A stretch of 10,601 bases of DNA from Phoronis ovalis (GCA_028565635.1 JAOXYB010061890.1:1-10601); one strand, 5' to 3'. Positions 1-7,052 are shown, counted from the first letter of the stretch. The notes: generated by a model not told the origin, from the letters alone. Numbers and translations: made by a program.

Positions 1-345
1 TTTAAAATGTCACCTAGCCTAGGCCACCCACCAATCTATGGCCTTCCTAGAACCACCTTTGAATCGTCCAGGTAGCGTTTCGTCTTTGCGGCTAAAGACT
101 TATTGTTACGTGCACTCTCAGGAACAAACATGGCCACCAGTCGGCCATATTGGAAGTAATCAAGGTCAAAAGTATAAGCGACTGCACTTTGACCTGTATT
201 TACTCTGTGGCAAATATGAAACCGATCGGGTAAAAACTGAAGCTGTTATCGTGAGACAAAGGAAAGTGTTACATACGACGACGACAACAACAACAACGCC
301 TACACTATGACAATATGCCCATTCACCACTATGTGGATGGGCATA
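1..345. repeat. Interspersed repeat, copy 1 (ends in a hairpin)
   Basis: The segment from 'aaaatgtcacctagcct' (5-21) through the GTTATC/GAGACAAAGGAAAGTGTTACA stretch (about 246-273) to 'tgcccattcacc' (316-327) recurs, diverged, at 4878-5165 and in part at 4685-4825. It is therefore a dispersed, non-coding repeat rather than a gene. Its right end forms a hairpin: TGCCCAT...CCAC (316-329) pairs with GTGG...ATGGGCA (333-343). A long plus-strand reading frame across it has no domain and is not conserved in frame in the other copies. A non-autonomous transposable element is the simplest explanation; the class is not determined. The left end may lie beyond the window. Confidence 0.65.
275..298. repeat. 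(ACG)3-(ACA)n trinucleotide microsatellite
   Basis: Three ACG units followed by about four to five CAA/ACA units lie inside interspersed repeat copy 1. The copy at 4878-5165 has no such run at the matching place, so the microsatellite arose after that copy dispersed. Confidence 0.8.
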
Positions 346-1086
346 AAAAGGAAATAGAGCCAAAAAATCTTTAAATCTTGCTCGAAATTTTTATTATATC
401 AAATTTGGTACCTAGAAAAATCTAAGATGGCCACCATTTTGGGCCTGGCTGAACACAGGGGTGTTCATATATTTATATTATTGCCAATAAATAGATTAAA
501 TATCAACTGAAAGTTATATCACATGATTCAGTAACGATGAAGCCATGTCCTAAAATACAATTGAATCGAGGGAGAATGTATTTGAAACAAAATGTATTAA
601 AAAAACAAACGAGTAAAAATAATGGTTTCCGCCTGCTTTCTGAATTTCCCTCTAATCACCAAAAATGTGTGACACTTACATGTACCTTCATAACATAAAA
701 GTAAAAAAATGTATATTTCATCAAAAAATTATTCACAACTATAATGTCAAAATTTTGTACTCAACTTAAAACTATGAAAAGGCAGAAAAGCTTTTTTCAG
801 TATTCCAAAAAATTGAAATCTCAATATCATTTGATATCGGGATGGGTAAAAGAATAGCATCATAAAATTAAAAAGATGATATATATAAGTTTAGTAATGT
901 AAATATGACACCATTACATGTTCATGTACATGTAGTATTGATATAAAGTGAACATCTTCATAGTGACAATTTACAAATCAAATTCATGCAATAATGTTGT
1001 TAAAATTTTACTATTAGAAGTTTCACTAATTAAAAATGCATTTTACAATTAAATTTATTTCTTATTTCTCTCACACAGTCACTTAC
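346..1086. other. AT-rich non-coding stretch downstream of exon A1; no exon seen
   Basis: By analogy with the other copies, a C-type exon would be expected about 830-900 nt downstream of exon A1, near 190-250, but that interval is occupied by the interspersed repeat. No CCP signature (Cys-rich frame with donor and acceptor) is visible on either strand. Small features are a 'gatggccaccattttggg' motif at about 426-443, resembling part of the repeat at 132-150, and a run of overlapping ACATGT/CATGTA words at about 915-934. The segment is probably intron, or the gene ends differently after A1. Confidence 0.5.
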
Positions 1087-1257
1087 ATGTACAGTTAGGT
1101 TTCTTGCTCCATGCCCCTGTGGCTGTACAATATGATGTCATGTTACCTAGCAATTCATATCCTATATGACAACTGTAGTTTGCTTCAGATTCATACAGTG
1201 TGGAGTTGAATGTGACATTTCCATGATCAATAGGGCCAGGATCAAGGCAATCCACAA
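1087..1257 (-). CDS. CCP (sushi) domain exon A1, internal exon, phase 1-1
   Basis: The exon opens after a TTTCAG acceptor (1258-1263) and closes at a T|GTAAGT donor (1081-1086). Its 171 nt give 56 full codons, starting V-D-C-L-D-P and ending K-K-P-N-C-T. Cysteines at 3, 29, 43 and 55 and Trp49 (G-A-W-S) fit the CCP fold, with expected disulfides Cys1-Cys3 and Cys2-Cys4. It carries five N-X-S/T triplets: N13-V-T, N17-S-T, N27-Y-S, N39-M-T and N54-C-T; the last overlaps a structural cysteine and is least likely to be used. It is the last recognisable exon of the gene in the window. It is 40/56 identical to exon A2, with most changes in the C3-C4 loop, and shares V-D-C-x-D-P and A-N-Y-S-C-H-I-G with A2 and A3. 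The exon call is firm; the function of the domain is not known. Confidence 0.93.
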
Positions 1258-2718
1258 CTGAAATTATAAAGTTCACTTAAAGCTTTTCATGCATATTGCT
1301 ACCAAATGTGTACATATGCTACATGTATCTGCTTGTTTAAAGTAACAGTCTTAATTAAATAAAATCAGTGTCCCTGCAAGTTTAATATTTATTGCTGCTC
1401 ACTTCTTTAATCATCATATGTTAGTCACATATCACCTAGATCTAGTTACCTCTTTAGCAAAATTTGATGCCTTATGGAATCAGATCGATAGAAATGATAA
1501 TGGTGTCTACTTTCAGTCAGTAGTAAAAAAAATAGCGCTATTGACTAAATACAAAAAAATGATTTCCTTTTCATTCTAAAAATCTCTGGTTTCTTCAGTC
1601 CCTTTGGTAAAACTTTAGCAGTCTGTATATAATACAATCATGCTTGATTTTCCATTGAAGCGCCCCGTGGTGGTCACTTGCAGTAATTTTGATTAGGGGT
1701 GCTCCTCTAAACTATCCCCCTTTTTTATACAAACTTGAGTAAATCTGGACCCTTTTTTATACAAAGTATATAAAATTCTGACCGTTTTATTTATTTTTTC
1801 AATTCCATTTTTTTAAAAATACATACCCCCTTTTCATACCAATACTGCGTTTTCTTAATGTAAACTGTGGTGGCGCTTTAATCAAAATAACCGGATGACA
1901 GGGGGCAAGATCCGCCATTTTTTATGTGCTTCGTAAATGTACCAGTTTTTTTCCAGTTTTATCACGTTTCTATTTTTTCTAGTTTATAGTGTTTTTATTT
2001 TATTAGTTAGTTACTGTATATAATCAATCATACCTTAAAACATTAAAAAATTACTACGTACACATCTCATATTATATACAATGACAAACAATCATTTATT
2101 ATTTAATATATGTTTACTTAGGTAAACAATTTGTATCTTTATATGCATATATTCACTAAATTATCAATTTATGGTAAAAGAAGGAAAGTTGCAATTCCGC
2201 AACCCGGGCCGGTTCGGTGACTTTCCGACCTTTTTTATACAGGTAATTTTTTTACTACCCTTTTTATACATATAGTGAGTAAATAAAAACTCTTTTTCAT
2301 ACCAAATGGACCTGAAAACAACCCTCTTTTTACTCAAAATCATCAAAAACTAGACCCAACTACCTTATATATGGGAGTGTTCACCCGGGCAAAGCGTTTG
2401 AATGGTGACATATGATATACTTTACTTGAGATCAGTTACTTTCTTCATAACGTGATAATATAAAAATGTGATTACATTTCAGTTTTTAAGGGATGCATCA
2501 CAAAATTCAAATATCACTTGAAGGTCTATTTCAATTAATGTAAGAAAGTGAGACATATTTTGAAAATAGAAAACTCAAGTAACCAAATGTATTTCTCAAT
2601 ATTAATTTTGATAATTTTGAGGTAACAATTGAATATTAAATAAAAAGACATTTTGACATATTAACATTGTTCCCTTCCCACAATGTCAGGTTACAGCAAA
2701 ATTATAAAAATCACATAC
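1258..2718 (-). other. Intron between exons B1 and A1, enlarged by repeats
   Basis: At 1461 nt this is the longest intron seen; the equivalent B-A introns elsewhere are 886 and 458 nt. Its donor is A|GTATGTGA beside exon B1 and its acceptor is TTTCAG beside exon A1. The middle (about 1655-2395) is a repeat block described separately. The flanks (1258-1654 and 2396-2718) are plain AT-rich sequence in which no exon, relic or RNA gene was recognised. Confidence 0.75.
1655..2395. repeat. Intronic repeat block with reiterated poly-T/ATAC motifs; probable mobile-element insertion
   Basis: Two clusters repeat the same order of motifs. Cluster 1 has CCC-T6-ATAC (1718-1730), CCC-T6-ATAC (about 1750-1762) and CCCCC-TTTT-CATACC (1826-1840). 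Cluster 2 has ACC-T6-ATAC (2228-2240), CCC-T5-ATAC (about 2258-2269) and CT-TTTT-CATACC (about 2291-2302). Around cluster 1 are short inverted ends, AAGCGCC (1658-1664) and GGCGCTT (1872-1878). The block accounts for the excess length of this intron over its two counterparts. No transposase or reverse transcriptase reading frame is present, so if mobile it is non-autonomous. The outer boundaries are estimates and the element class is unknown. Confidence 0.4.
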
Positions 2719-2889
2719 TCTGACAAAATGGTTCTGTAGTCCATGCAGCTTGCTGTGTACAAATAACAGTGTTATTCCCAGTAATATTATAGCCAACATT
2801 ACAGGAGTAGATGGCAAGATTACCATACGTTGTGTCTGTGAAGTTTAACATTGAATTTTCTACACTTGCAGGAGCTCCACAATCAACAA
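2719..2889 (-). CDS. CCP (sushi) domain exon B1, internal exon, phase 1-1
   Basis: Acceptor CTTAG (2890-2894) and donor A|GTATGTGA (2711-2718) bound 171 nt. The frame opens V-D-C-G-A-P and ends T-E-P-F-C-Q, 56 codons without a stop. It contains no early Met and sits between stops, so it is easily missed when only ATG-initiated frames are listed. Cysteines at 3, 29, 43 and 55 and Trp49 are all present. Sequons are N15-F-T, N34-I-T and N38-N-T. It closely matches B2 (shared Y-G-N-L-A, Y-S-C-N-V-G-Y and V-I-C-T-Q-Q-A) but lacks one codon relative to B2 in the C1-C2 segment, after S-V-E. It follows exon C1 by a short 295-nt intron. As an uninterrupted domain with good splice sites it is very likely functional. 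Confidence 0.92.
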
Positions 2890-3012
2890 CTAAGAAAAAG
2901 CATTAGGCACATAAGAGACATTATTCATTTCATTAGTTCCTTTTATAATACTTTGTAATATTACTAATATTAAGAATTTTCTGGGTAACTAGGTCATCAG
3001 AAACTGAAATAC

Positions 3013-3045
3013 CTGTACAGTTAGGAGATTACATTCACTGCTGAT
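3013..3045 (-). pseudogene. Relic 3' end of a CCP exon (C-like), with stops
   Basis: On the minus strand the segment ends T-CCT-AAC-TGT-ACA-G|GTATTTC, the same P-N-C-T plus phase-1 donor that closes A1 and the C exons. Reading upstream in that frame, E-W-T-E-P-P-N-C of exon C1 lines up with Q-stop-M-stop-S-P-N-C here, so the conserved Trp codon TGG has become TGA and a second codon has become TAA. The adjacent intron bases (2955-3012) also resemble those just downstream of exon C1 (3120-3184), for example the shared 'tctgggtaa' and 'atacctgt'. This indicates a tandem copy about 172 nt from the C1 donor. It is non-coding now. The upstream limit of the relic is unclear. Confidence 0.6.
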
Positions 3046-3184
3046 AACTTTTGATTAAAACATGTACCATGAACATGATGCAGAAGCAGTTAGAATTCAA
3101 AATATGCCTGCTGTCGGTTAGTTTGGGTACTAGTACTCAATTTATTACATCTCTGGGTAAATTTGGAATTGCAAACTAGAATAC

Positions 3185-3352
3185 CTGTGCAATTCGGAGG
3201 TTCTGTCCACTCTTTATCAAGCTGACAAATAGAGTAGTTACGACCCGTCATGTAGAAACCTTCATCACAAGAGTAGTCGGCTACAGCATTATATCCAGTG
3301 TCATTGTATGCAACACTACCATTTAAAATATAAGGTGGAAGGCATTGTATAT
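3185..3352 (-). CDS. CCP (sushi) domain exon C1, internal exon, phase 1-1
   Basis: The exon starts after a TTTATGTAG acceptor (3353-3361) and ends at G|GTATTC (3179-3184), giving 168 nt. The domain opens I-Q-C-L-P-P and closes E-P-P-N-C-T. Cysteines lie at 3, 28, 42 and 54 and Trp at 48. Sequons are N10-G-S, N16-D-T, N38-Y-S and N53-C-T. From residue 8 to the end (48 codons) its protein is identical to exon C2, with only three silent base differences. Near the acceptor it lacks 6 nt relative to C2 (L in place of I-S-I) and has Tyr where C2 has Ser. It has no ATG before mid-domain and so would be missed by a start-codon search. Homology with the C2 copy runs on through about 240 nt of the upstream intron. 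Confidence 0.93.
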
Positions 3353-4181
3353 CTACATAAAAGAAAAAAAGATAATCTACTTTGTGCTAGCAGTACATAC
3401 ATTTACATGTAAGAATAATGAAATCTTTATACTATGCATGAATATAACGCTCTGTTCTGTTTCCATTTGAAATAAGAAAATTTAAAGAATAAAAAACATT
3501 CCACATTTTTGACAGTTTTGGACGATTTACGACTACGAAAGGCTTGTTCAAACTGGGTTGGTGGCTTCTAAAACCTTTTTTCAATTTTTCTATGTAATAA
3601 AATGAAAACAGAAAAGTCAAAGTGCCAGATAGAGGTATTTGAAACTGTACCTAATTATGAATATTTTGTAACCTTGGATACAACAAATGTTTTCCAACTT
3701 GAGAATGAGTTTACGGGTTAGCATTAGCCTTGTGTCACGCATTGCTTGTCGTTTCTGATGAAACAGGTAATAGTACAGATCATTAGCTTTGATTATTAAG
3801 GCACAGAGATTAAGCATTGTGGCATAATTATTTATTCAGAAACAATAAAGGAAGTCACCTATTCATATGTACTTAGGTTGGTTATTGAGCCCATCTCATC
3901 CAAGGTAATTTTTCTATAAGAAACATCGAAAGACAACTGTTGTCAGCTGGATTTTAACACATAAAAATTAGGCCCAGTCAAAAAACATTTTATTATCCAA
4001 CAAAATTAAATTAGTTACTTCTATGTGCCATTTTGACTTTTCTGAAATTTTTTTTGAAAAATGGATTAAGAAGCCACAATCCCAGTTTATATTCTTTTGA
4101 CCAAGCGTATAATACTACTTGACACCATGCTTGTACACGGGAAAAAAATAAAATTGTTGTACACTAAAACAAAGATCTTAC
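3353..4181 (-). other. Intron between exons A2 and C1
   Basis: This 829-nt intron has donor G|GTAAGAT beside A2 and acceptor TATGTAG beside C1. The 3' part next to C1 (3353 to about 3595) is clearly homologous to the intron next to C2 (5980 to about 6213); both carry 'tagcagtacatacatttaca'. The similarity stops where, in the other copy, the broken exon C' begins. The stretch by A2 (about 4145-4181) resembles the one by A3 (about 6855-6881). The middle (3600-4140) holds no recognisable exon or repeat; open frames there on the minus strand show no domain. Confidence 0.75.
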
Positions 4182-4352
4182 CTGTACAACTAGGAGATGC
4201 TGTCCAACTCCCTGAAGATCTACAATATGTTGTCATGTTGCCTTGTAATTCAAATCCTATGTGACAACTGTAGTTAGCTTCAGACTGATATACAGTGGAG
4301 TTGAATGTAACATTTCCATGGTCAACAGCTTCAGGATCAAGACAGTCCACAA
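4182..4352 (-). CDS. CCP (sushi) domain exon A2, internal exon, phase 1-1
   Basis: Acceptor AATTCCAG (4353-4360) and donor G|GTAAGAT (4175-4181) enclose 171 nt. The domain opens V-D-C-L-D-P and closes A-S-P-S-C-T, with cysteines at 3, 29, 43 and 55 and Trp49. Four sequons fall before Cys3: N13-V-T, N17-S-T, N27-Y-S and N39-M-T. The V-D-C-L-D-P lead and the H-G-N-V-T-F-N-S-T run are shared with A1, so A1 and A2 are closer to each other than to A3. Divergence is concentrated between Cys3 and Cys4 (R-S-S-G-S here against T-A-T-G-A in A1). A methionine codon just inside the intron (4350, reading across the acceptor) is not a start; the splice site and the phase match to the other nine exons decide this. 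A continuous frame runs past the donor into the intron but loses all similarity there. Confidence 0.93.
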
Positions 4353-4684
4353 CTGGAATTATTACAAATATCCAAAATTAAATCTTTGAGATAATGATTG
4401 CTCCATTATCTAAACATTCTTTTGCTTTATTTATATTAAAATTATAATAATGTATAATTAGAAGTTTTTTCTCTCTGCTAAGTCACGGATCACATGCATT
4501 CTAGGTAAGCTTATCTGTAGAGTTACATTTTAATATTGATTTTTGTATGCACTCTGATGAACATCTACAGTATAAAATTCTGTTGGTCAGCAGATTTAAC
4601 CAAAAACAATGAAAAGTAATACAACAAATGAGTTTACTTATACTGAAATTATTAGTAGAAAAAAGCATATTTTATGACACATAC

Positions 4685-4825
4685 ATTTTCGAGAACAGTC
4701 AGACATTTGGAAGTGATCTGGGTCAAAATTACACCTGACGTGCATTTTCTGACCTGTATTGAATAAGAAGCTGATCGGATAAAAATGAAGCAGTTGTTGC
4801 AAGACAAAGAAAGTGTTTTGCACAA
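4685..4825. repeat. Interspersed repeat, copy 2 (partial)
   Basis: The run 'ttggaagtgatctgggtcaa' (4710-4729), then 'gacctgtatt', 'ctgatcggataaaaa' and 'gacaaagaaagtgtt' follow in the same order and orientation as at about 151-270 in copy 1. The first third and the terminal hairpin of the family are missing, so this is a truncated copy. It lies about 50 nt from copy 3 in the same intron, in the same direction, which suggests either a local duplication or a preferred insertion site. Confidence 0.6.
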
Positions 4826-4877
4826 CAGAAACTATCGAAGATTCGGATCGGCATCTGACAAACTTTTCAAGGTCACT

Positions 4878-5165
4878 CTAAAATGTCACCTAGCCTATTA
4901 CGTTCACCAGGCTATGACCTTTGTGAATCCAAGTTGAAGTCACCCAGTCAATGTTTCATCCTTCCTGCAACTGACACAGAGTGACATGCCCTCTAGGGAA
5001 CAAAATGGCTCTAAGACTGATCTGTATTTGCCCTGTGCTGAATATGAAGATGAATGGCTAAACTGAAGCTGTTACCACAAGACAAAGAAAGTGTTACAAA
5101 TAACCCCAACAATGCGGGAGGCAAACATGACAACTATTTGCCCATTTCACTATGTGAGATTGGCA
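4878..5165. repeat. Interspersed repeat, copy 3 (near full length)
   Basis: It starts with 'ctaaaatgtcacctagcct' and ends with 'ttgcccatttcactatgtg', the same ends as copy 1, with many substitutions and small indels between. The terminal hairpin is partly kept: TGCCCA (5139-5144) against TTGGCA (5160-5165). Because both ends match copy 1, these probably approximate the element limits. No protein-coding capacity is seen. Confidence 0.65.
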
Positions 5166-5238
5166 TACATGTAAGCACAGATGTTAATTATCCCATCCCA
5201 ACTCAGCTTGTAATATACACATAGGAAATAATACTTAC

Positions 5239-5412
5239 TCTGGCATGATGGCTTTGTAGACCACACAGCTTGCTGTGTACAAATAACAGTGCTATTCCCA
5301 GTAATAGTATAGCCAACATTACAGGAGTATGTGGCAAGATTACCATAAGTCGTGCTAGTGAAGTTAAGTTCATTTGAATACTCCACACTAGGAGGAGATC
5401 CACAATCCACAA
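5239..5412 (-). CDS. CCP (sushi) domain exon B2, internal exon, phase 1-1
   Basis: The acceptor is TGTTTCAG (5413-5422 region, CAG at 5413-5415) and the donor A|GTAAGTAT (5231-5238). The 174 nt give 57 codons from V-D-C-G-S-P-P to K-P-S-C-Q. Cysteines are at 3, 30, 44 and 56 and Trp at 50. It has one codon more than B1 and B3 in the segment after S-V-E (Y-S-N-E-L-N-F). Sequons are N16-F-T and N39-S-T. It shares T-T-Y-G-N-L-A, N-V-G-Y and V-I-C-T-Q-Q-A with B1, less with B3. A second minus-strand frame overlapping the whole exon has no cysteine pattern and is a shadow. The exon sits between C2 (393-nt intron) and A2 (886-nt intron), the B-type place in the cassette. Confidence 0.93.
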
Positions 5413-5805
5413 CTGAAACAGAAACATTGTTTGAAAACTATGCAGTTGTCTTGACTATAATGCCTTATTTACTGAATATAATCATCAGACTGCAAAGATG
5501 TATGCAAAAGTGGGACCATCATAACTTTTGAATAGAACAATGAACAGAATTCATGAAACATAATTATTCAGAAGCAATTAATTTCAGTACTAGCATTTAC
5601 CATTTTAGTAATTTTAAAACAGTGTCAGGTATTCCAATTTCTGATGTCACCTGCTGTTTGGAGGTTATACCTTCTGAAAAAAACTATACCATGAACACGA
5701 TGCAGAAGCGGTTAGAATTCAAAATTTACCTGCTGTCGGTTATTTTGGGTACTACTACTCAATTTATTAATTCTCTGGGTAAATCATAAATGGAAACTAG
5801 CATAC
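5413..5805 (-). other. Intron between exons C2 and B2, with a tandemly duplicated segment
   Basis: Donor G|GTATGC is beside C2 and acceptor TTTCAG beside B2; length 393 nt, against 295 nt for the matching C1-B1 intron. It contains the relic C-exon end at 5651-5676 and two related stretches of about 150 nt. A plus-strand open frame across 5553-5789 is not cysteine-patterned and has no counterpart in the homologous intron, so it is not called as a gene. Confidence 0.7.
5651..5676 (-). pseudogene. Relic 3' end of a C-type CCP exon
   Basis: On the minus strand 'AACCTCCAAACAGCAG|GTGACATC' matches the end of exon C2, 'AACCTCCAAATTGCACAG|GTATGC', with about two bases lost and the Cys4 codon destroyed. 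The downstream intron (about 5521-5650) resembles the intron downstream of C2 (about 5680-5805), again indicating a tandem duplication with a period near 155 nt. It occupies the same place in the C-B intron as the relic at 3013-3045, and the sequence between each relic and its C exon is homologous ('atgaacacgatgcagaagc' against 'atgaacatgatgcagaagc'). The relic therefore predates the last cassette duplication. It is too short and broken to be coding. Confidence 0.5.
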
Positions 5806-5979
5806 CTGTGCAATTTGGAGGTTCTGTCCATTCTTTATCAAGCTGACAAATGGAGTAGTTACGACCCGTCATGTAGAAACCTTCATCACAAGAGTAGTCG
5901 GCTACAGCATTATATCCAGTGTCATTGTATGCAACACTACCATTTAAAATAGAAGGTGGTATGCTGATGCATTGTATAC
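5806..5979 (-). CDS. CCP (sushi) domain exon C2, internal exon, phase 1-1
   Basis: Acceptor TTTTATGTAG (5980-5989) and donor G|GTATGC (5800-5805) bound 174 nt. The domain opens I-Q-C-I-S-I-P-P and closes E-P-P-N-C-T. Cysteines are at 3, 30, 44 and 56, Trp at 50. Sequons are N12-G-S, N18-D-T, N40-Y-S and N55-C-T. The I-S-I stretch just after Cys1 adds two residues compared with C1; the DNA there (GCATCAGCAT) looks like a small local duplication of GCAT. The remaining 48 codons encode the same protein as C1. A broken relative of this exon lies about 230 nt upstream in the same intron. The joining codon from A3 would be G+GT (Gly), against G+AT (Asp) at the A2-C1 junction. Confidence 0.93.
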
Positions 5980-6881
5980 CTACATAAAAGAAAGATAAGC
6001 TACCATGTTCTAGCAGTACATACATTTACATGTAAGAATAATGAAATCAATCTTTATACTATGCATGAATACACTATGTTCTGGTGTTTCCATTTAAAAT
6101 GAAATACAATCCACACTATTGACAGTTCCGGATGGTTAATGACCTACCAAATGCTTGTTCAAAATGGATATAAACTGCTGGGTTTTGGCTTCTAAAACCT
6201 GTTTTTCAATTTCATTACATGAGTAGCCAGCCATAGCAATATATCCGGTGTCACTGTATGCAACACTGCCCACCAGAAATATTTTGTGGAAAGTCATTGC
6301 ATGTTAATTGCCTGCATAAAAGACAGAGGATCAATAGTATGCATATTGTAAGCTGCTACCAATATTATAGGTCACAATGAGAGGAAATTAACTTTTAAAT
6401 TTGAAAAAGCTGACACTATCTTTTAGATGGTTTTCATAATTATTTAAATAGATTTCTTTATAAATATGTGTTACCTATAAATTACCCGTTTTTGAAATGT
6501 AGATCAGATAAAGCTGAAGCTTTGTTCAGCTATAGGGATAAAGGCTAAGACATAGTTATCTTTCTGTCAAGCGTCAGGATATTACTATTGAACTGGATAT
6601 TAATTGTGCCGCACTTCTTAACTTTGCCATTAAATTTTGATATTTGGGCTTATAAAAATTATGTCTCACATATTTCCTAGTCCAGCCTTCTGAAAAAATA
6701 TGATGGACATGTTTTTATAAAAATTGTGCCCTTTTCCAAGAAGTTAAGACCTTCGCCCAAAACATTTTAAATTAATATAATATAATGGTACTATCCTGCC
6801 ACATAACTGAATTCTTGATTGTTATGACCTAAAAATAATTCAGGCAGAGACAAATATTATGCACCAAAACAAAACATTTAC
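5980..6881 (-). other. Intron between exons A3 and C2, containing a broken C exon
   Basis: This 902-nt intron has donor G|GTAAATG beside A3. From 5980 to about 6213 it is homologous to the intron upstream of C1; then it switches abruptly into exon-C-like sequence (the relic at 6211-6311). Beyond, 6312-6830 is AT-rich with no exon or known repeat recognised. The stretch near A3 (about 6855-6881) resembles the one near A2. Confidence 0.75.
6211..6311 (-). pseudogene. Truncated, frameshifted CCP exon C' (5' half of a C-type exon)
   Basis: After a well-formed TTTTATGCAG acceptor (6312-6321), the minus strand matches the first half of C2 (5979 down to about 5882), including the codons for S-V-A-Y-x-D-T-G-Y and Y-S-C-x-E. 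Three defects make it non-coding. The Cys1 codon TGC aligns with TGA. There is about 8 nt of extra sequence after the acceptor and a one-base shift before the S-V-A-Y run. The domain also stops after Cys2, running straight into sequence homologous to the intron upstream of C1 and C2, so the half with Cys3, Trp and Cys4 and its donor is gone. It is more diverged from C1 and C2 than they are from each other. It is best read as a leftover of an unequal duplication within the C region. Confidence 0.75.
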
Positions 6882-7052
6882 CTCTACAACTAGGCAATGT
6901 TGTCCATGTCCCCATGGCTGTACAGTATGATGTCATGTTGCCTTGTAGTTCGTATCCTATATGACAGCTATAGTTTGCTTGAGACTCGTACTCTGTAGAG
7001 TCAAATGTGACATTTACATTATCCACAACTGCTGGATCAAAGCAGTCAACAA
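6882..7052 (-). CDS. CCP (sushi) domain exon A3, internal exon, phase 1-1
   Basis: Acceptor TGTTTCAG (CAG at 7053-7055) and donor G|GTAAATG (6875-6881) enclose 171 nt. The domain opens V-D-C-F-D-P and closes T-L-P-S-C-R. Cysteines lie at 3, 29, 43 and 55, Trp at 49. Sequons are N13-V-T, N27-Y-S and N39-M-T; the N17 site of A1 and A2 is D17-S-T here, so one glycan site differs within the family. Y-S-C-H-I-G-Y-E-L and G-N-M-T-S-Y-C-T-A are shared with A1. The last residue before the donor is Arg rather than Thr. It lies 458 nt downstream of B3 and 902 nt upstream of C2, in the A place of the first cassette copy. Confidence 0.93.

Larger units (their letters stand above)
4353..5238 (-). other. 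Intron between exons B2 and A2, carrying two repeat copies
   Basis: Donor A|GTAAGTAT lies beside B2 and acceptor AATTCCAG beside A2. The length is 886 nt, of which about 430-480 nt is taken up by two copies of the interspersed repeat (4685-4825 and 4878-5165). Without them the intron would be close to its 458-nt counterpart between B3 and A3. The remaining 4353-4684 is AT-rich with nothing recognised. Confidence 0.75.

Noticed and set aside
38-310. Plus-strand open frame of 90 codons
   Set aside because: It lies within an interspersed repeat, ends in a Thr run made by the microsatellite, has no domain, and its frame is not kept in the other copies.
166-363. Minus-strand open frame with a poly-Val run
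   Set aside because: The Val run is the reverse reading of the same trinucleotide microsatellite; there are no splice signals or cysteine pattern.
822-840. Short inverted repeat around ATATCATTTGATATC
   Set aside because: Short palindromes of this size are expected often in AT-rich DNA, and there is no supporting context.
2164-2346. Minus-strand open frame, Lys-rich
   Set aside because: It is produced by the poly-T/ATAC repeat block; low-complexity, with no family resemblance.
3432-3817. Two minus-strand open frames in the A2-C1 intron
   Set aside because: Part of this intron is homologous to the intron upstream of C2, where the frames are not preserved; no CCP pattern or other domain is present.
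4638-4823. Minus-strand open frame with several cysteines
   Set aside because: The cysteine spacing does not fit CCP, and it overlaps the truncated repeat copy 2.
5203-5427. Hydrophobic minus-strand frame that could suggest a membrane segment
   Set aside because: It is an alternative frame of exon B2; the CCP frame has the cysteine pattern, conserved paralogues and splice phase.
5553-5789. Plus-strand open frame of 78 codons in the C2-B2 intron
   Set aside because: The homologous C1-B1 intron does not keep it open, and it overlaps the tandemly duplicated non-coding segment and the relic exon end.
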